Below the pieces are notes generated by a model. The model saw only the letters and a program-made list of their open reading frames with translations. It had not been told where the DNA came from and ran no database searches. DNA of 5,402 bases from Laceyella putida (GTDB taxonomy: Bacteria; Bacillota; Bacilli; Thermoactinomycetales; Thermoactinomycetaceae). The translations under genes were made by a program, and so were the position numbers. Shown piece by piece: positions 1 to 5,152 of the stretch. The stretch lies in the NCBI RefSeq assembly GCF_042665195.1, contig NZ_JBHTBW010000049.1:1-5402 (forward strand), given 5' to 3'. Position 1 is the stretch's first letter, and every line of letters starts with the position of its first letter.

Positions 1-256
1 CGTCACGCTTGAGCACCACCTGACGGGTGTCGCAGCCACCTCCTTGGTCAATCCAGTGCGGGAACTTGTCGCGCGAGTAGCCGGTCATGGAGCCCTCGGG
101 CTGCACGGTCAGCGAGTTTAGCTCGGCTTGGGCAGTGGACTTGGACGGTGTTCCGGGCGGAAGCGCCCAAGCCGTAGGCTTGTCATATAGAAAAACACCA
201 GACAATGACAGAACCAACAAAAAAGCAATCGACCACAACATCGATTTCTTCAGCAT
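1..256 (-). CDS. Secreted DUF1524 (GmrSD/HNH-like) nuclease, N-terminal part
   Basis: Only the first 85 codons are in the window; the gene runs off the left edge. ATG at 256-254 follows AGGAGG (269-264) with 7 nt spacing, which fixes the start. Residues 1 to about 32 form a signal peptide: MLKKS, then a hydrophobic core ending near a TAWA-L cleavage-like site. The mature part reads LNSLTVQPEGSMTGYSRDKF, then PHWIDQGGGCDTRQVVLKRD. From family knowledge, the Y-R-x-x-F-x-HW and GC-x-TR-x-x-VL-x-RD signature is typical of extracellular DUF1524 HNH nucleases common in actinomycetes and some Bacilli. The catalytic DHxxP would lie beyond the window. The signal-peptide codons are AT-rich while the mature part is GC-rich, unlike the neighbours, which suggests transfer of the mature domain. 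It is divergent from the replication genes. Secreted DNase activity is inferred from the family only. Confidence 0.82.
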   Translation of the reverse strand, partial: MLKKSMLWSIAFLLVLSLSGVFLYDKPTAWALPPGTPSKSTAQAELNSLTVQPEGSMTGYSRDKFPHWIDQGGGCDTRQVVLKRD

Positions 257-274
257 AGAAATGCCTCCTATGTG

Positions 275-304
275 TTGTTATTTGAATCATCTCTATTTTA
301 TAAA
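275..304 (+). promoter_or_regulatory. Candidate distal promoter for the rep leader
   Basis: TTGTTA (275-280) and TATAAA (299-304) are separated by 18 nt. Initiation near 311 would give a rep leader of about 350 nt that crosses the whole antisense RNA region and the attenuator hairpin at 615-661. I chose it because no convincing promoter is visible between 505 and 615. The -35 matches only 4/6, and TTGTTA (313-318) with TACAAA (337-342) is an alternative. Confidence 0.3.
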
Positions 305-325
305 ATTAATGTTTGTTAGTCGCCA
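297..325 (-). promoter_or_regulatory. Candidate promoter of the secreted nuclease gene
   Basis: On the minus strand TGGCGA (325-320) and TATAAA (302-297) are 17 nt apart, about 40 nt upstream of the ATG at 256. The -10 is good (5/6) and the -35 poor (3/6). The -10 shares the TTTTATAAAA palindrome with a candidate plus-strand promoter, so the two would be divergent and mutually exclusive. Confidence 0.33.
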
Positions 326-339
326 GTTGATAGTTTTAC

Positions 340-372
340 AAAAAAGACGCTCCTGGCAATCCGGGAGCGTCT
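340..372 (-). terminator. Intrinsic terminator of the antisense RNA
   Basis: A 12-bp stem (345-356 with 361-372; one T-G wobble) with a CAAT loop is followed on the minus strand by a run of six T (345-340). On the plus strand the hairpin is not followed by T residues, so rep-direction transcripts should pass. In the rep leader the arm CCGGGAG (361-367) can also pair with CTCCTGG (620-626) of the downstream attenuator. Confidence 0.8.
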
Positions 373-501
373 CAAAATCTATTGTCTATTGTTGTTTCTG
401 GCAAACGGTGGTAGAATTAGACGCAGAAAAAGCGAAATGCGGCCCTCCCCGCCAAGAGATTGCCGCACCCACTTTACCGCTCAAGGTTTATTAAACTATT
501 C
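340..501 (-). ncRNA. Putative antisense (countertranscript) RNA of about 160 nt
   Basis: A well-formed minus-strand promoter (508-536) and an intrinsic terminator (340-372) bound an RNA of roughly 160 nt with no credible reading frame. Visible folding: GGTAAAGTGG (478-469) can pair with CCACCGTTTGCC (411-400) with a 2-nt bulge and one wobble. This encloses a hairpin TGCGGC/GCCGCA (467-462 and 443-438) with an inner CTC/GAG clamp and a G-rich loop containing TTGGCGGG. The loop has a YUNR (U-turn) motif, known to speed kissing in plasmid antisense RNAs. It lies just upstream of the replication initiator gene and is complementary to the leader of that mRNA if transcription starts upstream. The role, copy-number control by transcription attenuation as in pIP501 RNAIII or pSK41 RNAI, is inferred. 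Alternatives are an independent small RNA or a leader of the secreted nuclease gene. Confidence 0.55.
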
Positions 502-507
502 AACCCC

Positions 508-536
508 ATTTTAACCGCCAATCTGCCTTTTGGCAA
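508..536 (-). promoter_or_regulatory. Sigma-A-type promoter of the antisense RNA
   Basis: TTGCCA (536-531) and TAAAAT (513-508) on the minus strand are separated by exactly 17 nt, matching consensus at 4/6 and 5/6. Initiation is expected near 501. It reads towards the terminator at 340-372, and no protein gene follows before that terminator. Confidence 0.6.
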
Positions 537-614
537 CTATGTTTTTTTATCAAAACAATGGGGAATTGCGCGAATTGTGCAGTTAATTGAGCGAAAAAAG
601 AACGGGTGCAGTGT

Positions 615-661
615 ATCCTCTCCTGGCGTGGCATGGCCGCGATCCTGGGAGGGGATTTTTT
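615..661 (+). terminator. Attenuator hairpin that also masks the rep ribosome site
   Basis: ATCCTCTCC (615-623) pairs with GGAGGGGAT (648-656) with a single T-G wobble, and the stem extends inward through T-G, G-T and G-C pairs. An apical stem GTGGC/GCCGC (628-632 and 636-640) carries an ATG loop. The stem runs straight into T656-T661, giving an intrinsic-terminator shape that ends at the ATG (662). The right arm contains the Shine-Dalgarno GGGAGGGG (647-654), so the hairpin could stop transcription or hide the ribosome site. Leader segments CCGGGAG (361-367) and CCCTCCC (443-449) are complementary to its left and right arms and could act as alternative partners. Regulation by the antisense RNA is inferred. 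Confidence 0.6.
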
Positions 662-1663
662 ATGGAAATGAATGAAAAGCAAATGAAAGCAATCATCGGG
701 GGAATATTTGGTACCGGCACATATACTGAATGGACCGAAGACGGCGAAGCTGTTGTTAAGAAAGAAAAATTCAATATCCGCCTATATAAAGATCTTTGGG
801 AAAGCGGTGCAATCAAGCGGCTCAAGGGAAACAAGCTTCATGTATTCTTGACCATCGCTATCCATGCAAATAACCAGGGAGAGGGCTGGCCAACACAACG
901 ACGGATCGCATCAATGCTTGGTATTAACAAAGACACGGTAACTAAAGCCTTAGAATCATTGGAGAAAGACGGGTTCATTGAACGTGACATGGGCCGCCAT
1001 GACGAAAAAGGAAGATTCGATAGCACCGTTTATAAAATACGGTTTGCCCCAGACCCATCACAATGGAAGAAATCACAAGAAAACACCAGTCCGAAAAATC
1101 CGGACAGGGAAAGTCAGGAACCCAGTCCCAAAAAATCGGACAGGGAAGAATCCAATAAAATCAACCAGTCCGAAAAAATCGGACAGGCTAACCAGTCCGA
1201 AAAAACCAGTACTGGTAAAACCGGTACCGGAAAAACCGGTGACGGTAATTTCGGACATAAGGAAGAACCATATGCTAAGGATGATCCATTATCTAAGGTA
1301 GAACCATTACATAAGGATGACCCATCTTCTTTTGTGGTGGGGGTGGTGGTGAAAGAATTGAATATATATAAAGCTACCGCCACGGCATTTTTTGGTAATC
1401 GAGTAGAAGAGATTGACGAAGATGATTGGAATATGCTTATTCAATTGGCTAATCAGAAAGGGAAAGATCTTGAAGAATGCATGCTGAATGTGCGTACATA
1501 TTTTAAGAAGAAAAAGAAGCCGATTGATGATCTAGTTGGAGCTCTTGTCCATGAGATCCGAAAAGGATGGAAACTAGGTGTATCAGTTCAAGTGGATGAA
1601 GACAATGAAGTAGAAGCACCAAAGGAATTTACTCCAGCTGCCGCCGGCTACTACAACCTATAA
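662..1663 (+). CDS. Winged-helix plasmid replication initiator (Rep), 333 aa
   Basis: ATG 662 follows GGGAGGGG (647-654) with 7 nt spacing. The reading frame is open further upstream to 587, but that part overlaps the leader hairpin and has no ribosome site. Residues about 38-127 form a winged helix-turn-helix (HTH_36-like): a WPTQRRIASMLGINKDTVTK recognition segment, then ALESLEKDGFIER and a wing up to VYKIRF. Residues about 135-223 are hydrophilic, low-complexity and repetitive (PKNPDRE, PKKSDRE, TGKTGTGK, KDDPLSKVEP) because DNA repeats underlie them. Residues about 225-305 form a helical C-terminal domain ending DDLVGALVHEIRKGW, reminiscent of DnaD-type domains. This N-terminal wHTH, central repeat and C-terminal host-interaction plan is known from RepA_N-type theta initiators, which bind iterons in their own gene. 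The helicase loader follows 32 nt downstream. Membership of the RepA_N family itself is unproven; a phage-like DnaD replication protein is the main alternative. Confidence 0.75.
   Translation: MEMNEKQMKAIIGGIFGTGTYTEWTEDGEAVVKKEKFNIRLYKDLWESGAIKRLKGNKLHVFLTIAIHANNQGEGWPTQRRIASMLGINKDTVTKALESLEKDGFIERDMGRHDEKGRFDSTVYKIRFAPDPSQWKKSQENTSPKNPDRESQEPSPKKSDREESNKINQSEKIGQANQSEKTSTGKTGTGKTGDGNFGHKEEPYAKDDPLSKVEPLHKDDPSSFVVGVVVKELNIYKATATAFFGNRVEEIDEDDWNMLIQLANQKGKDLEECMLNVRTYFKKKKKPIDDLVGALVHEIRKGWKLGVSVQVDEDNEVEAPKEFTPAAAGYYNL
1086..1205 (+). repeat. Iteron-like 23-bp repeats inside rep (three full, one partial)
   Basis: Copies lie at 1086-1108, 1122-1144 and 1165-1187, with a partial copy at 1192-1205. 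Each full copy starts CCAGTCC, carries an A-tract and ends CGGACAGG, so it is itself an inverted repeat of GTCCGA and TCGGAC around A5. Starts are 36, 43 and 27 bp apart, not one constant period, and the copies fall in two reading frames. The DNA rather than the peptide therefore seems to be the conserved thing. Likely Rep binding sites of an internal origin. Confidence 0.65.
1206..1250 (+). repeat. Three 15-bp tandem repeats with palindromic cores in rep
   Basis: Units at 1206-1220, 1221-1235 and 1236-1250 fit CCRGTACYGGWAAAA, with the third degenerate. The first two contain perfect 10-bp palindromes (CCAGTACTGG and CCGGTACCGG). They encode the TSTGK/TGTGK/TGDGN stretch. They directly follow the 23-bp iterons and may be a second set of initiator contacts. 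Confidence 0.6.
1259..1330 (+). repeat. Four 18-bp tandem repeats in rep
   Basis: Units at 1259-1276, 1277-1294, 1295-1312 and 1313-1330 follow AAGGANGANCCATNNNCT and encode a hexapeptide K-x-(D/E)-P-x-x four times. Unlike the 23-bp family they keep the reading frame, so either peptide or DNA could be selected. They complete a continuous block of repeats (1086-1330), followed by a short AT-rich stretch near 1357-1372. Confidence 0.65.
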
Positions 1664-1695
1664 ATGGGAGGGGATCAGGATGAGGGATATTAAAA

Positions 1696-2580
1696 GTGCG
1701 CATTGATTTAAATCAGTTATTAAATGAGACCATGGATCACCCGTTGATCATGGAATTCTCTGGACATCACCCTGATGTGCCATTTGAAGAATATAAAAAA
1801 TCACTCTCCCATCTCCGACAATATATAAGGGACCAAGAAGCCTGCTTGCGCTGCCCTGGTTTAGATAACTGTCCTAATCAACAAAAAGGTTATGAATCAA
1901 TTTTGGTGCGAACCGAAACAGGAATAGAACGGAAGGTCCGGCCATGTGGTAAGTTGGAGGCTCAATGGAGAGAAGAGAGGCGTAAGCGGCTTATCAAAAG
2001 TTTCTATATACCACGTGAAATCATTGAAGCTACCTTTGATTCGATTGACCCAAACAATGACAGATACAATGTGATTTGTGAAGCGATTGATTTTTGTACT
2101 TCGGTTGGAGTAAATATTCATGAGACCAAGGGACTGTACCTTTGGGGTGACTTTGGAGTAGGGAAGTCTCGCATTGCTGGCGCTATCTGTAACAAATTAA
2201 CCGAGTTTGATATAGACTCATTAATGGTCCATGTTCCAGAGTTAATTAATGAGTTAAAAGGCGGCATAAGGGATGGATCGGTAAATGAAAAATTAGACGT
2301 ATACAAAAAGTGTAGCGTTTTAATTCTTGACGATATTGGTTCAGAAACTATGACGTCTTGGGTGAGAGATGATATCTTCAGTTCGATTTTGCAATACAGA
2401 ATGGCCGAACGTTTGCCAACTGTCTATACATCAAACAAAGATTTAAACCAATTGCATGAACACTTTGCTAATGCTAAGGGCGATTACGATGAACTTAAAG
2501 CGGCACGGATCATGGAGCGAATTGGCCATCACGTGATGCCGTTTCATGTTAAAGGACGGAATTGGCGGGTTGGGAGATAA
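1696..2580 (+). CDS. DnaI/DnaC-like AAA+ helicase loader, 294 aa
   Basis: The start is GTG 1696, with GAGGG (1682-1686) 9 nt upstream. ATG 1680 is out of frame and gives only eight codons. Visible motifs: a DnaI-type cysteine cluster (C50, C53, C59, C84; CLRCPGLDNCP); Walker A GDFGVGKS (151-158); Walker B VLILDDI (208-214); a sensor-1-like TSN (245-247); and a RIMERI arginine-finger-like segment (271-276). Length and order match Bacillus DnaI (about 311 aa), which loads the replicative hexameric helicase onto DNA and masks its DNA-binding domain through the zinc-binding N-terminus. Here the N-terminal region is slightly short. It is co-oriented with rep 32 nt upstream, almost certainly in one operon, implying that the element brings its own helicase loader to the Rep-bound origin. 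An IstB transposase helper is unlikely because no transposase is adjacent and the cysteine cluster fits DnaI. Confidence 0.85.
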   Translation: MRIDLNQLLNETMDHPLIMEFSGHHPDVPFEEYKKSLSHLRQYIRDQEACLRCPGLDNCPNQQKGYESILVRTETGIERKVRPCGKLEAQWREERRKRLIKSFYIPREIIEATFDSIDPNNDRYNVICEAIDFCTSVGVNIHETKGLYLWGDFGVGKSRIAGAICNKLTEFDIDSLMVHVPELINELKGGIRDGSVNEKLDVYKKCSVLILDDIGSETMTSWVRDDIFSSILQYRMAERLPTVYTSNKDLNQLHEHFANAKGDYDELKAARIMERIGHHVMPFHVKGRNWRVGR

Positions 2581-2605
2581 AAAACGTCGATTTTAATCGG
2601 ATTAT

Positions 2606-2681
2606 GGGGTAGTGGATACATAAGACTACCCCTTGCTATTTTCCGTGGCTCTGAGCGCCTTCTAGCCCTGTTAAACGATGT
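2606..2681 (+). repeat. Structured motif, copy A (stem-loop plus conserved 3' blocks)
   Basis: A perfect 8-bp stem GGGGTAGT/ACTACCCC (2606-2613, 2625-2632) with an 11-nt loop is followed by TTGCTATTTT, then block 1 GGCTCTGAGCGCC (2647-2659) and block 2 GTTAAACGATGT (2670-2681). The same order occurs at 5153-5224: block 1 matches at 11/13 and block 2 at 10/12. Copy A sits after the helicase-loader gene and leads into the ribosome site of the membrane-protein gene. It could be a weak terminator, a leader RNA element or a recombination site. I do not recognise it as a known riboswitch. Confidence 0.45.
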
Positions 2682-2712
2682 GATAGAGATGATAGGAGAA
2701 AGGGGAATTTGG

Positions 2713-3682
2713 ATGAAAGAAGACAATCAGTCGAAAGATATAAAGCTAATGATTTTTTCCGTTATCATTACGACTGTATTCCTGTATGTCTTATTGCCAG
2801 TATGGTTAGCAAGAACATTTAGTACTAGGGCGTGTCTGGCAAATCAAGTTGACCATTGGGAGAAGGCGGAAAAACCTTTTCCGATGAGCGCCGAAGGACA
2901 AGTGAAGATATATTTATCAGACACGCCCTAGCTTTAGCTTTATGTCTTTTGAGGTAAGTTTTCTGATTACGTTATTTTGTTATATTGTTTTGGAATTGTT
3001 TTTTTACATAAAGATAAAACACGAGAATCCTTTTCAGGAAACAAATATTTTGCCCTCTCGCTGGATTAAATTGGTAGATGTAAAAGCGAGTTTTAAGGAT
3101 TTACTTAGATTCTTTAGGATTCTCATGGGCTTGTCTGGAATCATATTCATTTGTATAAACATACCTATCTTATTTCGTTGGCTTGATTCGATTTACCCTC
3201 ATCACAAATTCGCTCCCGATGTTGATGCAGCCATTATCGCAACAATCGGCTCCACCTTCACATTAGGACTTACCCTTATTGTGACCTTTTATTTCAACCG
3301 CCAAACCCAATTGGCTATGATCGAGCAGTCTCGTGCCAATCTAAAAGAACGGGTGATTGAAAAACGAATGACAATCTATCCCGAAGTGGAACAAGCCGTT
3401 AAGAAGATCGGGGCCCTGTTTCCTGATGAATATCGTACAGAAGGCTGGAACATGTCGGTATCTGATCTAGACCGACTGTTTCAAGAAAATAAATACTATT
3501 TATCGAAGAATCTTCGGGAACATGTAACCAACATCTTGATCTTTGTTAAAGCGGATCATGAAGAAGAGTTAACCCCTAAACAAGTAGAAGAAGCCGACAA
3601 GAAACTGGATGAACTCATCGCCCTCTGCCAAGCCGAGATTGACAAATCCCTCGACATCGCGGCACTGGTCGATCTGGATTAA
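2713..3682 (+). pseudogene. Membrane protein with cytoplasmic C-terminal helix, split by a MITE-like insert
   Basis: Start ATG 2713 is preceded by AAAGGGG (2698-2704). The frame now stops at 2931, at the right end of the insert, and a second frame runs from 2942 to 3682 (246 aa) with no ribosome site before its ATG. Removing 103 bp (the insert plus one target copy) joins both parts in frame with no stop, through S-T-S-F-S-F-M, giving 288 aa. The joined protein has about four membrane segments: KLMIFSVIITTVFLYVLLPV in the first part, then near SFLITLFCYIVLELFF, GIIFICINIPILF and ATIGSTFTLGLTLIVTFYF. A charged, largely helical tail of about 125 residues follows (KERVIEKR to DLD). I do not recognise the family. 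Translation could restart at 2942, 10 nt after the stop, leaving a protein without the first membrane segment. It heads the cargo region after motif copy A. Confidence 0.7.
2825..2931. mobile_element. MITE-like non-autonomous element with 14-bp inverted ends
   Basis: CTAGGGCGTGTCTG (2825-2838) and CAGACACGCCCTAG (2918-2931) are perfect inverted repeats, with weaker similarity continuing inward (AAAT on both sides). CTAG, or just TA, at both edges would be the target duplication, leaving an element of about 99-101 bp without coding capacity. TA or YTAR target duplications are known for IS5-group and IS630/Tc1-type elements; the mobilising transposase is not in the window. The host frame is restored on excision whichever of the two target lengths is right, because 103 bp is removed either way. 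Confidence 0.75.
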
Positions 3683-3810
3683 AGCTGTCCAAGCGGACTT
3701 GGCCCAATACTAGCGCAGTAGAGTTATGGATCATTGGAGGACACGTTTAAGACATCTCCATTGAGCCATTTTCATTATCCTTTGGGGATTGACAGAAAGG
3801 AAAAGACATC

Positions 3811-4271
3811 ATGAGCACCCAGATAAGCACAGCTAAGAAGAAGCGCATTTATGAACGATATGGTGGCATTTGTGTGATTTGTGGTATTTCTCTCCACTTG
3901 GATATAGAACGATGTTTCGACGATGATTATATGCAAGTAGACAAATTGTTCCGCGTTATTTAGGAGGAAGTCACAAAGAGGAAAATTTACGGCCATTATG
4001 TAGATCATGCAATTCAAGGAGAAAAGGTACTTCAGGCGACGAATTAGTATCAATCTATGAAAGAGAACTCAAAGAGTTTATGAGTAGAAGAACAGAAAGA
4101 TTAACTTATTATCTGGATAGCGCACGGTTTGGAGCCATTACAACAGAGCACTTGAGTATGATTGAGTTTATAATCTCAGAGCGGCGCCAGCTCGAAGATA
4201 TACTAATAGAAAATATAAAACAAGCTATACAAAAGCCTAAAGGACGCCGCCTACGCAGATCGAGGGAGTGA
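3811..4271 (+). pseudogene. HNH endonuclease, frameshifted at the catalytic site
   Basis: ATG 3811 has AGAAAGG (3794-3800) 10 nt upstream. The first frame gives 50 residues with the zinc pair CVIC (C21, C24) and ends at TAG 3961-3963. After VD (3937-3942) only two bases (AA, 3943-3944) precede ATT GTT CCG. Reading on from there gives IVPRYLGGSHKEENLRPLCR, then SCNSRRKGTSGDELVSIYER and a helical tail ending RRSRE, with stop TGA 4269-4271. The intact gene would encode about 153 aa with the classic VDHIVPRxxGG...N...CxxCN HNH fold, a metal-dependent DNA endonuclease of the McrA/phage type. The lost base falls in the codon expected to encode the catalytic His. Restoring one base alone cannot make CAC or CAT, so a substitution is needed too. 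The downstream ATG 4080 has no ribosome site. A sequencing error is possible for the base loss but would not explain the missing His codon. Confidence 0.8.
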
Positions 4272-4280
4272 TCAACCATC
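4264..4280 (+). promoter_or_regulatory. Ribosome site followed by ATC in place of a start codon
   Basis: GGGAG (4264-4268) lies 9 nt before ATC (4278-4280), which is in frame with the DUF559 gene and begins I-R-K-R-R-K-R-P-K-W-L. No ATG, GTG or TTG exists in frame between the preceding stop (4269) and 4356. Either ATC serves as a rare start or an ancestral ATG was lost. Translation from here would give 155 aa. The site overlaps the end of the HNH gene, as expected for translational coupling. Confidence 0.4.
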
Positions 4281-4355
4281 CGAAAGCGAAGAAAACGGCC
4301 AAAGTGGCTCAGGAAGCTGAAACAACGTTGGAAGCTTTGGTTTCATCGTGTCTCA

Positions 4356-4745
4356 TTGCCATTTCGCGTGATCGGCTTGGCCCTGGAACAGATCCGCATG
4401 GGGCGCTTCCCTTGGGTAGATGTTCAGTTGTTGAAGTGTGAGAGTCCTATCGAAAGAAGACTATATAACCGCCTTTGGGTTGAAGGATTTAGAATGCGCA
4501 CCCAGGAGCCGTGTGGGCGCTACCGCATTGACATTGCTATCCCGAAATACATGATCGCGATCGAATGTGACGGAGAGGAGTGGCACAGTTCCCCAGATCA
4601 AAAGGAAAAAGACCGGCGAAAGGACCGCTTTCTGCGCCAAAATGGGTGGACTGTGGTGCGCTTTAAAGGGAAGCGAATAGTCAATCGGCTAGAATCATGT
4701 GTTGAGAGGGTACATAAGGAGATAGCGAAGAAAAAACAGTGGTAG
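4356..4745 (+). CDS. DUF559/Vsr-like PD-(D/E)xK nuclease family protein
   Basis: The conventional start is TTG 4356 (129 aa), but it has no ribosome site. The frame is open back to 4272, and a basic, plausible N-terminus follows a good ribosome site with ATC at 4278 (155 aa). In the 129-residue numbering: CESPIERRLY (E33), YRIDIAIP (D59), AIECDGEEWHSS (E70, D72, H77), then KEKDRRKDRFLRQNGW and VVRFKGKRI. This order of E, D, ExDG-x-x-H and RD-x-x-L-x-x-x-GW matches DUF559, a branch of the restriction-endonuclease-like fold that includes Vsr mismatch endonucleases. Such proteins are thought to cut DNA, but the substrates of most are unknown. It follows the broken HNH gene closely, probably in the same transcript, so a cluster of small nucleases (mobility or defence) is possible but unproven. 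The active-site residues look intact. Confidence 0.78.
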   Translation: MPFRVIGLALEQIRMGRFPWVDVQLLKCESPIERRLYNRLWVEGFRMRTQEPCGRYRIDIAIPKYMIAIECDGEEWHSSPDQKEKDRRKDRFLRQNGWTVVRFKGKRIVNRLESCVERVHKEIAKKKQW

Positions 4746-4770
4746 CTGGCGAAGTGGAAATTGATGGAGG

Positions 4771-4801
4771 ATGACAAGGATCATAGCCTGTCTGATAGAA
4801 T
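4771..4801 (+). promoter_or_regulatory. Candidate extended -10 promoter for the coiled-coil gene
   Basis: TGATAGAAT (4793-4801) is an extended -10 (TGnTAGAAT). ATGACA (4771-4776) is a 5/6 -35, but the spacing of 19 nt is long; extended -10 promoters tolerate poor -35 placement. The start codon of the coiled-coil gene is about 35 nt downstream. Confidence 0.38.
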
Positions 4802-4835
4802 ATATTCACTAGCGAATTAAACGGAGGCTTACAAA

Positions 4836-5054
4836 ATGAGCGAAGAGGTATTGAAGCTTTTCAACCGGCTGATGGATCGGTTGGATCAGATAGAGGGAAA
4901 AGTTGATACCGTCAATAGTAAGGTCGACAAACTTGAAACAAAGGTAGACGGCTTAGAAACGAAGGTTGATCAATTAGAATCCAGAGTGGATAAGCTAGAA
5001 ATGACAATGAATAAGGGGTTTGCTGAAGTAAATCAACGCCTGGACAAGCTTTAA
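4836..5054 (+). CDS. Small coiled-coil protein, 72 aa, probably truncated by an in-frame stop
   Basis: ATG 4836 follows GGAGG (4823-4827) with 8 nt spacing, a strong site. The sequence is almost entirely heptad repeats: after MSEEVLKLFNRLMDRLDQIE come K-V-D-x-x-x-x units (GKVDTVN, SKVDKLE, TKVDGLE, TKVDQLE, SRVDKLE), with V and L in the core positions. It then ends MTMNKGFAEVNQRLDKL. There is no membrane segment or catalytic motif; it should form a parallel dimer or trimer. After TAA (5052-5054) the same frame stays open for 22 more residues (TKLNNESQTVNLLVEGMRQK and so on) to TAA 5121-5123, continuing the L-D-K-L-x-T-K-L heptad. The TAA is thus one change from GAA (Glu), and the ancestral protein was probably 95 aa. 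Similar short coiled-coil proteins are common and mostly uncharacterised in Bacilli plasmids and phages; I assign no function. Confidence 0.75.
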   Translation: MSEEVLKLFNRLMDRLDQIEGKVDTVNSKVDKLETKVDGLETKVDQLESRVDKLEMTMNKGFAEVNQRLDKL

Positions 5055-5152
5055 ACGAAACTGAACAACGAATCTCAAACGGTTAATTTGTTGGTCGAGG
5101 GAATGAGGCAGAAAAAGGCGTAAAATTTTCGCCTGTAAAGCCGAAAATGGCC

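Noticed and set aside
87..494. A 135-codon open frame on the plus strand at the left edge
   Set aside because: It is antisense to the secreted nuclease gene and then crosses the terminator and structured RNA region; it has no ribosome site and no recognisable domain.
1086..1205. CRISPR array
   Set aside because: The 23-bp units lie inside a coding sequence, are irregularly spaced with short spacers that are not unique-length, and no cas gene is present; an iteron reading fits better.
1114..1383. Open frames on the minus strand (also 1073-1258) and a third on the plus strand (978-1301) with repetitive peptides
   Set aside because: They are shadows of the repeat block inside rep; their repetitiveness reflects the DNA repeats and none has a start signal.
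1696..2580. IstB transposition helper instead of a helicase loader
   Set aside because: There is no IstA-like transposase or insertion-sequence ends nearby, and the four-cysteine N-terminal cluster is a DnaI feature.
3689..3702. CCAAG/CTTGG hairpin after the membrane-protein gene as a terminator
   Set aside because: The stem is only 5 bp and no T-run follows; the 3683-3810 gap shows nothing else I can support.
3937..3963. Programmed ribosomal frameshift in the HNH gene
   Set aside because: There is no slippery heptamer or nearby pause structure at the shift, and the shift removes the catalytic His codon, so the product would be inactive.
3775..4053. A 92-codon minus-strand frame
   Set aside because: It is opposite the HNH gene, which has clear motifs on the plus strand, and has no ribosome site.
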